A DNA stretch of 64,000 nt from Phallusia mammillata (Eukaryota > Chordata > Ascidiacea > Phlebobranchia > Ascidiidae). This document shows positions 55,628 to 64,000 of the stretch, one piece after another (position 1 is the first letter of the stretch; every line of letters starts with the position of its first letter). The stretch is taken from assembly GCA_003260075.1 (NCBI GenBank), contig QLIY01000614.1, forward strand, positions 8,280-72,279, written 5' to 3'. The notes under the pieces are model-generated. The model was not told the origin of the DNA, made no database searches, and saw nothing but the letters and a program-made list of their open reading frames with translations. The position numbers were made by a program, and so were the translations under genes.

Positions 55628-58600
55628 CTAAAATTTCTGCTGTTCCAAATAGATCAGTTGCTCAAAGTCCATACACTTGTTATTGTCTGGCAAAATGTGT
55701 TTCACTTTTTCAATGATTTTCATATTTTCATCATTTGTTGAAATATCATCAAATCGCATGTGCCGCATTATATCATAGGCTTTATCAAAAAGTGCATCAC
55801 TGATACCTTCCCTGCACTTGTTCCGAAGTTTTTCAATTTTTTGAGTTCTGATATTTGTATTAAACATAGTAAGGTTCATTTCTTTATCAGAAATTTCAAT
55901 GCCAATATTTTTGTCGGTTGTTTCTTTAACATGTGTTGTTTTAGAGGTAGATGCAGATGTCCGGGCTACGGACATAGGTTTTACGGTCACTGTAGACTCA
56001 TCAAGGTCAAGGACACCTTCCATAAGCCCCATTAAATCCCTGTACTCTACTTCATTATAGTCCAAGTGCTCATCAGGAAGATCCTCTTCTTCAGAGGAGA
56101 TGCTTTCAAAGTTATCATTAGTGGAATAAAATGTATTTGCAAGATCTGCTTCTTCCGGAATCACTCCATCCCGGATTAGGCTTTGAATCATTTCATCAGT
56201 TGACTCAGGATCAAAATTGTCTGCATTTTCTTCCGTACTTACAGATGGAGCTAGTGGTTTAACAACACTATTTTTCCTTGGATTTTCAGCATCTAAAAAA
56301 TGTTTTATTTTGATTTTATTTAATGTTTAAAACCCATGTTTTGATTTTTTATATTAACTCTTCTTTATGATTAATAATAACTGCACTGACAACACCCTAC
56401 AGGTCAAAGCAGTGTACATTGTCTGCAGCTTAATTTAAATTGAAAATGCTATAGTAGAATGCAAACTGTTAAAGCAATAAATAAACTCATGAGGTTTTAA
56501 CCATCATAGTTGTCGTTCAAAGGTTTGAAGGTAACTGTCCCATGAAGTTCCTCCTCCACATCTTTAATTGTTGACAGATTTGTTAAGTCTAGTTCTGGTT
56601 CATTCATCCCATTTTCTTCCTGAATTTCAGTGACTTTTCCACCAACTTGCTACAATAAAAAAAGTGAATGTAATTACACAGCTAAGGTTTTTAGTATTGA
56701 AGAAAAACAAATGCAAATCCAACAGGACAAAAACATAAGAATTACAACAGTGTCTGGTAAGTATCATTGTGTTATTTATTGTACAATATTTTTTTACAAA
56801 CTTTTAAAGCAAACTTTTTAGTAGCACATTCCAAATAGTTACCATGTTGGAATCTAAAGAAGATTTCAGGAAATTTCTTTCCTGGGATGCTTTTCGAAGT
56901 CTTTGGTTCTCCTCAATCTGGGTTTTAGCCATTTCTCTGCAAGAAAAATACAAAGAAGATTTGGTTTGTGCAAATATTATGTAACAGCAATACTAAACAA
57001 AAACACCACATAGAGAGTTATACATAAAATGTAAATCTTACTTTAGATCTTGCATTCTCTGATCTGCCTCCTTCTGTTTCTTTAATCTCAGTCGGGCGCG
57101 AGCAGTCATGTGAGGTATTGCCCTGTGAGGTATTACAAAACAGTTTACAAACAAATGCGAAAAATGATGTAATCTTAAAAAATTAATGCATCCATCAGTA
57201 TTTTTTCATACTAAATGTGCATAGACAAACCATAAAGAGAAACAAGTGAGACCAAGTAAAAAAAGGTTCTTGTTGCATGAGAGAGACTCTTAAGCCTATT
57301 TATACACAAACCATTCGAAGACAAAAATATATTGTTACCCATTAGGCTTTTCGAACATGACATGTTGTAAAATTGCTGCAGCAGTATGCCTATTTTCAGG
57401 ATTCCTGTCCAGCATTCTGAAAAGTTACAATAGCAAATAGTTCATGCCAATAAGATACTGAAATATTTAACTTACCGAAAAGCTCTTTACAGCCTTATGT
57501 TAAACCACATGAAGAGAAATATAATATCTAACCTGCTTAAAATATTATTAAGTGCTCTTGAATATGATTTGTTCAATTGAGGAGTGTGATCTGAGACAAT
57601 CTTCATCATAACAGACATCAAGGTTGTACCTTCAAAAGCATGCTCAAGGCAACAAATTTCATACAAAACACAGCCAAGAGACCTGGTAAAACAAAAAACG
57701 ATCGTGAAAATTCCATTCCAATTCAATGCACTTGTTTTGATTTGTGTTAATGCATCAGTTGACCCAGAAATTAAATTGATTCGAGCCCCCCCCCCCTGGT
57801 AAAACAAAAAACGATCGTGAAAATTCCATTCCAATTCAATGCAGTTGTTTTGATTTGTGTTAATGCATCAGTTGACTCAGAAATTAAATTGATTCGAGGA
57901 CCACAGGTATGTAGACATAGTCATGTGGCTTGTTTGTACAAAACTAAGGTTCAAAATGAAAATTTTAGACCATAGCTGTACCGCCACTATAACAAAGGTG
58001 ATGAACAGTTTCAACAAATGCCATTCCCTATGTAAACAAACTGTGTCTATATTCAGTATGGCGCTCTAGAATACAGATGGTTTTAAATGTTTGAATCCTG
58101 GTAAATTGCATATTTCCTTTCAAGCCTATTATTTGTCAAATTTATAGCATATTGCAAATAGCATAAATATGCTTTTTTCAATGAACCTAGTTTATGTGGA
58201 TAACAAAAGTATTATTTTACTTTTAAACAGCATATTTTTACGATGCATTGTTTCAAATGTTTTTGGCAAATTGTTTTTTTCCAAACGTTTAACTCCCAAA
58301 GAAAACATTTGTATATTTACCAAATGTCACATTTCTCATCATATTGTTCATGTTTCAGGACTTCAGGACTCATGTAGTATGGAGTGCCAACAAATGTGCT
58401 GGCTTTATCTGATGCTCCTAACAATATCCGGGAAATTCCAAAGTCACCAACTTTAATCTCATTGTCTTTCAGAAAGATGTTTCTGGTCTTCAAGTCGCGG
58501 TGTAAAATTCGCCTGGTGGTCAATAAAGGCTTGGATTATTTTAGGATTGCATTTGCAATGTTCAGCAAAACAAACATCAAAAAATTGGTTTGTAAAAATA

Positions 58601-59980
58601 TTTAAGATGTGAAAGAGCAAATTTCACAAACTGAAGCATGAAACATGACAATGATAAACCATGCAAATTTCTGCCTATGTTTTTTAATAATGACTACGGA
58701 CACCACTGACTATTTTAATCACTATACTTAATCTTGTTAATCCCGCATATTAGTTGCAAGTACTCAGTTGCAAATACTTTAGTCATTGGCATTACAGCAA
58801 CATGTTGCTGCTTCTGTACACCAAATGCAACTTCAGTGGCATAAACCATTTAACCACAAAGAAGGAGTCAGCATACTTTCTGTGCATGTATTCAAGAGCC
58901 TTTAGCAACTGTTTGATCCATTTAATAACTTGGGCTTCAGGAATTAGCTGGTTTAGTTTTTTCTGGTCCTTTAACTTGCATTCAAGGTCACCGCCCTACA
59001 AAAACAAAGAAGATTTGTTAACATACAACAACCCGTATCATTCAATAATCTTGGCAAATGTTTTTACTAGTACTCTAAGTCGATGACAAGAGGACTCTCC
59101 CACACTGAAGCCAATGTTGACAAACTTGAAACTATTTGTCTTTCTGTTGATTTAAGTGTGGTTTAGTTTTGAATGAATGGCTGGATAGCAATAAAACCTG
59201 GAAACGTGTTCAAAGGGCCTACTTGGATCGTGTACAATGTTGAAAATGCTTTATATAAGGTTTTCCTACTTTACCAGACATAAAAACTTTTTAGGACTGT
59301 TTTGTCTTTTTTAACATTAAACAACAAAAATGCACATGATGCAGGATGACATTTTTCTGGCCTTAGCTGTAAAAAACAACAACATACCAAACCCTAACCA
59401 GGTGGACTTCAAACCAAGATTTAGATACTGTGCCCTAATCCCAAAATAAGTCCTTACTTCACAGTATTCAATGATGATGCAAAAGAAATGTCCATCAAGA
59501 AAGCTTTGGTGAAATTGTACAATGTTTTTGTGTCGCATCTGAGCAAGTAACTTGGCCTCTTGCATTGCATCAACCGTCTCCCCAGGGTCCAAGGGACCAA
59601 CTGTTATTTGTTTGAGCACTTTCCTGCAACAGAAAATTAGCAAGAATCAAAAATGAGAAAAAATTCTAAAACAGCTTGCAAATATAAAATCTATAAATTT
59701 TAAAATCTATAAAGTTTTGGAAAGCTGCTGTAGTTAAAAACAACAACATTTTAATAAAGTATGGTAAATCAAACAATTGTTACAATACTTTAAAACACTT
59801 GTACATTTTGTCTTTTTCATTAATTTCTTTTTTGTCTGTGACGAGAAATGCAGTCCCAAAGTTTCCTGAGCCAATTCTTTTTGTAATAAGGTATCTGTTG
59901 GCCAAAAGTGGCGCAGATGTCTTCATACTTTTTTCGGCATTTTTCCCAAAATCATCAGGTAACTTGCTCGGCAAAGGCAT
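55628..59980 (-). CDS. NEK11: NIMA-related protein kinase NEK11
   Basis: A Ser/Thr kinase of the NEK family. In vertebrates NEK11 acts in the G2/M DNA-damage checkpoint, phosphorylating CDC25A. Ten minus-strand exons give 624 aa (human 645): 59799-59980, 59458-59623, 58877-58995, 58321-58512, 57533-57682, 57339-57416, 57042-57122, 56843-56936, 56502-56649 and 55628-56292. Kinase features are the Gly loop GSGNFGTAF (from about residue 37), Lys65 (KVLK), HRD Asp162 (LHRDLKTRN), DFG Asp179 (VGDFGIS) and MSPEVL. A helical, Arg/Lys/Glu-rich segment follows the kinase domain (RARLRLKQKEADQRMQDLK), then acidic linkers and a C-terminal block (KIEKLRNKCREGISDALFDKAYD to FEQLIYLEQQ) matching the NEK11 C-terminus. 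That block separates it from other NEKs. It lies 161 bp behind PMS1 on the same strand. Confidence 0.94.
57690..57895. repeat. Short duplication beside NEK11 exon 5
   Basis: Intron sequence from CTGGTAAAACAAAAAACG (57683-57785) recurs at 57797-57897 after an 11-C run (57786-57796), with two or three base differences. Confidence 0.8.
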
Positions 59981-60008
59981 GTTTGATTAAAATTGCACTT
60001 AATGTTAA

Positions 60009-60025
60009 AAAATCTGCAATAGTTA
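60009..60025 (-). promoter_or_regulatory. Candidate trans-splice acceptor before NEK11
   Basis: On the minus strand TTTTGTAACTATTGCAG ends at 60014, followed by 33 nt and then the NEK11 ATG. With PMS1 ending only 128 bases upstream of this site, it is better placed to accept a spliced leader than a cis exon. Known tunicate biology (SL trans-splicing, operons) makes this plausible. The sequence alone does not prove it. Confidence 0.4.
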
Positions 60026-60141
60026 CAAAATGAAGCATGAAGGTTTTGAAAAAATATTCACATAATTTGGGGTAAAATAGAAAAGCGTATGTTGAAATAA
60101 AATTCTGCATAAAAATTGACAGTTAGATTTTCACTTTAAGT

Positions 60142-62877
60142 TTAACTATGTTTGTAGCGCTTCAAGTAAGTCAACTTGTGAAAAATTGGTTTTGAATGAA
60201 AGCACTTTAGTCCTAAAAATTCTTCCACATTGCTACTGGTCTTTAACACACTAACCAGATCACTACTTATTACAGCATGGTCATCAGAAGGAGGAGTTGC
60301 CCACGAAATTCTGGCAGCTTCACCTTGCAAATAGTACACAACACAAGAAGGGCGGCTTTCTTTAACAGATAGATCCATGTTTGTATGCAGCTTTGACAAA
60401 ATACCCTTTAGTTCCTGTACGGAATAGTAGGGTACAGAAAGTGTCATTGAACATAGATAATACACAGTCCTTCCAGTGTTCCTCTTAACAACTTTCTGCA
60501 CTTTAAAACCATTTGAAGTTATTCTAGGATCCAGTATTTCTGCATCAGGACACATGCTATCAACATTTGTGGTTTTTAATTGATCTAGCACATCCAAACC
60601 CTGAGGTCCAACAATTTTTTCATCAAGCGCAATTGGACTGTCAAGCTTTGTACATTGCAGTTTGTAAGTTTCCAAAAGGTTGGTAAACACAACTTTTTCA
60701 CTTAAACGCATTAGATTCGCAACAAAGAGAGCGGGTCCATTTCTAAACACTACATTCGATTTTTCTGCCAAATATGCAATAAAATGTGGTTGATTTTGTT
60801 TAGAGGTAGAATTCGCTTGCTCTAGTACAATCAATTCATGGATGTTATTTTTCAAGCTTCCATAGTTTGTATCAATCATCTTCTCAATGATGGGAAAATC
60901 CCCATCCTCAGACTCGCCTTCCTCAACTTCATCTTCAGACAAGGTTGGTTTGATGAATGAGTGTCTTTCTGTGGGTTTCAATTTCCGACTTTTTCGCTCC
61001 TCAGCTTTCTTTTGTTTTTGATAGTTGTCCCACTCAGTGCCAGCAACAGAAATACACTGCATCTGTTTTTCTTCAGGCAGAGCATCAAACTTTTCGGAGC
61101 CACCACTCACTTCAAATACAGAGCGTGGCTTCTTACTGTTTGGAGTTACCAAATTGTCTAGTGTGCTTTGATGCATACTATCGTCATTATGTGATCTTTT
61201 TCTTGAAGGTGTCTTGCTAACATTGGATAATGCACTCCTGCCCCCAGCTAAAATTCTTACTGGTTGCACACTTTTGTTCTGAAGCAAATCTCCTCTGCTC
61301 CACAGTTCTTCTGAAGGCTTTTTATTTGAGTTGGAAGATAAACTCACACTGCTTTGATCATCTGAAAGGTTAAAATCTGGTAAAACATTTATTTCCGTTT
61401 GATTGTAACCAGGACTATTTTTATCATCGCCTCTTGTATGTGAGGGGCTGTTCGGGGGAATTTCCATAATGTTACACTCAATATTGTTTGAAAGGACAAT
61501 TTCAGAAAGACTACTTTGCCTGTTTGCTTCAAACCGATTATTGTTGAACTCAGCACTTTTAGAAGTTGAAGAATGATGTAGCATGTTTGGTTCTAAATTT
61601 TCATTGTTAGAATCAGAAGTGTCTTCTTTGCTTTTTTCCACAGGTATTGTTTTCTCAACTGCTTCAACAGCTGGACACTTATCCAAATGTCTGTTACTAT
61701 TTGCAAGGCTTGAACCAAAACTGCTTTCATTGCCTGCTTTTTCACATCTGGAAGATGCATCATAAAAGTCAACAAGCATACTTTCAATGAGTTCCAATAC
61801 TTTTTCTTTTTGACTAAGAATGACTTGGGTTTTGTTTGCATTAACATTAGCATCAACAGTCTCAGTTGGTAGTTGAATAATCACAAGACAAACAGGCCAG
61901 CCTACAAAAACATAAATAAAAAAGGTAATATTCTATCACAGCCGTAACATGACTTAAGGTTATCCAATCAAGCTGATCACGATTCACATGTTGATAAAAT
62001 ATATCAAAACACTAACTAACTACAAAAATATAATTAACTTACCTGAGTCATCCCCATTTGCATGTTTACGCAAGATTTTGTCAATTCCTTTGTCTCTCAC
62101 TGGTCTGCTGTTGACAATCAAAAAGGTCCGATGTGGATTTTTTCTTGAAGGCAAGTTCTTCGGCAAAAACATTTGGACTGAAATTAATCCATCCTTTTTG
62201 TGAACTTCCACCATATTCCGTGCCACTGATGAAGTCAGTACACTGACCAAGGCTGCCCGAACTGTTGATGCCCTTGGTTTCTGCCATACTAACATTTTAT
62301 TGTTTGAAAAATGAACATGACATCCTGGGTGCGCAAGTGAAACAGCCATGAGATAATCCTCAGTCAGTTTGAGTTGCTCCTTTTTCTTTTTGGTTGAATT
62401 ATAAAACTGTTTTCTCACTGGCAAGTTTTTGAAAAGGTGTTTAACTATGACTGTAGTACCAACAGGTGCATGAGATGGTTTGGTGCCTGTTATTATTCCA
62501 CTTGAACTAAGTGTGTACAGTGTACTATGCAGTTCATCTTTAGTTCTGGTGCAAATTGTAACATCACCAAGTTCGCAAAGTGAACCTAAGGCTTCCCCTC
62601 TAAATCCGTAAGTCGTAAGCAATTGCAGATCATCATGTGTCTGTATCTTGGATGTGTAATGTCTTTGACCAGCATAAGGTACATCACAGACCTTTATGCC
62701 ACAACCATTATCACGTACTTCAATCTTTTCCGACCCAAAATCTTCCAACTTAACGTCGACGTTTGTAGCGCCAGCATCTAAACAATTTTCCACTACTTCC
62801 TTTACAGCACTGCTTACACTTGTAATAACTTGTGTGCTTGATATTAACCTGACTGTTTCATTGCCAAGTTTGTTCAT
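60142..62877 (-). CDS. PMS1: DNA mismatch repair protein PMS1 (MutL homologue)
   Basis: PMS1 is a MutL-type ATPase that pairs with MLH1. Its repair role in animals is minor. Two exons, 62043-62877 and 61901-60142 (read on minus), give 864 aa (human 932). The GHKL ATPase domain is clear: KEVVEN with catalytic Glu27 and Mg-binding Asn31, DNGCGI (residues 57-61), TYGFRGEALGS (about 89-99), GTTVIVKHLFKNLPVR and the domain-2 loop FLIVNSRPVRDK. The middle is long and polar. The C-terminal part shows no DQHAxDE endonuclease motif, as expected for PMS1, and I do not see an HMG box. Its NSRPV, LFKNLPVRKQF and early sequence resemble PMS1 more than PMS2 or MLH1. It is the first gene of a possible PMS1-NEK11 operon. 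Confidence 0.93.
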
Positions 62878-63371
62878 TGTTAACGCTTATACAGAAATTT
62901 ACCACAAAAACGAGTAGAATTACCGTAAAAAAGTGTAGAAAATCAAGCGTTTCATTCTTTTTGCCAACACAACTGCTGTCAACAACGTAACAAATGCATG
63001 CATGACTGCTTTTTGCATGCATGACTGCAAACGTTTTTTTAACATTTACCGTACATGACGAGTTGAGTTGAAGCTTACATCTTAGCCATTAAAAGCTAAT
63101 AATGCTTCAAAATGTAAACATTATACTTTACATAGAACTTTTTAACAAAAATAATACCTTGTTACCAATAAAAAATTGAAACTAAAATTTTATTGCGACA
63201 CCAAGAGGCGTAGCGGATACCAGAAAACAAGATCTTTAGCAACCACGGAGCTAATGAAGCCAAATCGGTCAATTATGTGAAATATGAGAATCGATTATGT
63301 TTTGACTTGATTAAGATCGTTTGTTGGAATGTAGAATTTGGCCGTGTTGTTGATTCAAAACCAGGCAAACG
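62878..63371. promoter_or_regulatory. Divergent intergenic region, PMS1 / 94-aa gene
   Basis: The 0.5 kb between two outward-facing starts must hold both promoters. It is AT-rich with a repeated GCATGCATGACTG near 62995-63025. No TATA box or known site could be assigned. Confidence 0.45.
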
Positions 63372-63922
63372 ATGTCTTCTAAAGGTGTATTACTTCGACG
63401 CCCGCGACCACCCAAACCTTCAAACAGACCACTTTTGCCCCCCATCGCAAGTAATTGTTCCTCAAGGCTGCGTAAGTTTTATGTAAAATTTGTATGTTTC
63501 GAAATCAAGTATCACCAATCCTTTCGGATCAATTTTTACAATACTTTATTTTTTGCCTAAAGATACTTTATGTATTCAGATGAAAACGTTGTTTTTTTGG
63601 TATAAAGCTATTTCTATCTGGGAATAAAATGCTTATTTACAAAATTCAGGTAACAGGAAACATGTATATCTGTAGACAATTTGCTGCCCATGTACACAAT
63701 TTCATTTTGTCATCTAACGAATACATTTTCATGTTAGATGCTTCACCTGAGCTGCAAATGATTCCAAGCTCGCAACTGCAAGATGGAATGCAATCACCAG
63801 TTCCTACTATGCAGTCAGACTTCCTACCAGTTGCAAAATCTAATCATCAACCCAAATATCAAGCCAAGCAGATGATTACCTACCCAATGAACTCTGATGA
63901 TTTCAGTAAATATATTGAGTGA
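63372..63922 (+). CDS. Unrecognised small protein, two exons
   Basis: Exon 1 63372-63471 and exon 2 63738-63922 join in frame (C|AT) into 94 aa ending at TGA. The donor GTAAGT is perfect and the acceptor is CATGTTAG. The N-terminus is basic and proline-rich (LLRRPRPPKPSNRPLLPP), and the rest is Gln/Ser/Met-rich and polar, ending in NSDDFSKYIE. No signal peptide, membrane segment or known domain was seen, so it is probably partly disordered. An upstream in-frame start is possible but less likely, and exon 2 could belong to a different 5' exon. I do not recognise the family. Confidence 0.55.
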
Positions 63923-64000
63923 ACAATTAAATGGCTTTCATATTACTTACTTTGGAAAAAAAATAAGTTTGCATTTTTCTTGCACAGTTAAGTTTTTAAC
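63923..64000. other. Flank at window end
   Basis: 3' flank of the 94-aa gene, AT-rich, with nothing further recognisable before the window ends. Confidence 0.5.

Noticed and set aside
1-64000. CRISPR arrays, bacterial operons or phage
   Set aside because: No regular spacer-repeat arrays. Introns, SINEs and metazoan gene families show this is an animal genome.

Overview
This is animal nuclear DNA: AT-rich, with interrupted genes whose GT-AG introns can be read directly and whose proteins are single-copy metazoan families. Compact introns, short gene spacing, a possible trans-spliced gene pair, paired globin genes and very heterozygous-looking duplicated segments together suggest a tunicate (Ciona-like). 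That assignment is inference. The assembly is imperfect: about 30 runs of C or G, most exactly 10-11 nt, and single Ns sit between duplicated or inverted blocks, so many apparent duplications are probably two alleles laid end to end.

Region 1 (1-16.5 kb) is a cluster of intronless class I SAM-dependent methyltransferase genes. Two near-identical full copies lie on a 1,875-bp tandem repeat (11642-12556, 13517-14500), one copy is interrupted only by a C run (7502-8400), and at least eight pieces are decayed or truncated on both strands. Upstream blocks of the full copies are conserved.

Region 2 (16.5-24.6 kb) holds IFT56/TTC26 on the minus strand. All 17 coding exons could be joined into a 562-codon frame, but exons 7-10 lie on the plus strand in an inverted block bounded by G runs. 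A universal stress protein gene follows on plus.

Region 3 (26.2-32.8 kb) is DENND11 (LCHN) on plus, nine coding exons, 439 aa, with several exon/intron segments duplicated beside C runs and a possible 105-nt cassette exon.

Region 4 (39.3-46.7 kb) has two globin genes in tandem on plus, each with four exons and three introns at identical positions. A 1.1-kb hAT-type element with a perfect 8-bp target duplication sits in intron 1 of the second. The 6.5 kb before the globins is largely empty apart from a hAT-type MITE.

Region 5 (47.5-62.9 kb) has three minus-strand genes in order PMS1, NEK11, PABPN1. PMS1 and NEK11 are only 161 bp apart, with a splice acceptor just before the NEK11 start and no clear poly(A) signal, which suggests an operon. 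A small unrecognised two-exon gene (94 aa) diverges from PMS1 at the right edge.

The most unusual signal is a recurrent 5-bp micro-insertion changing TA to TAGGCTA or TAGCCTA between paralogous methyltransferase segments. It looks like an excision footprint of a TA-targeting transposon, and one such insertion reframes the C-terminus of an otherwise intact gene.
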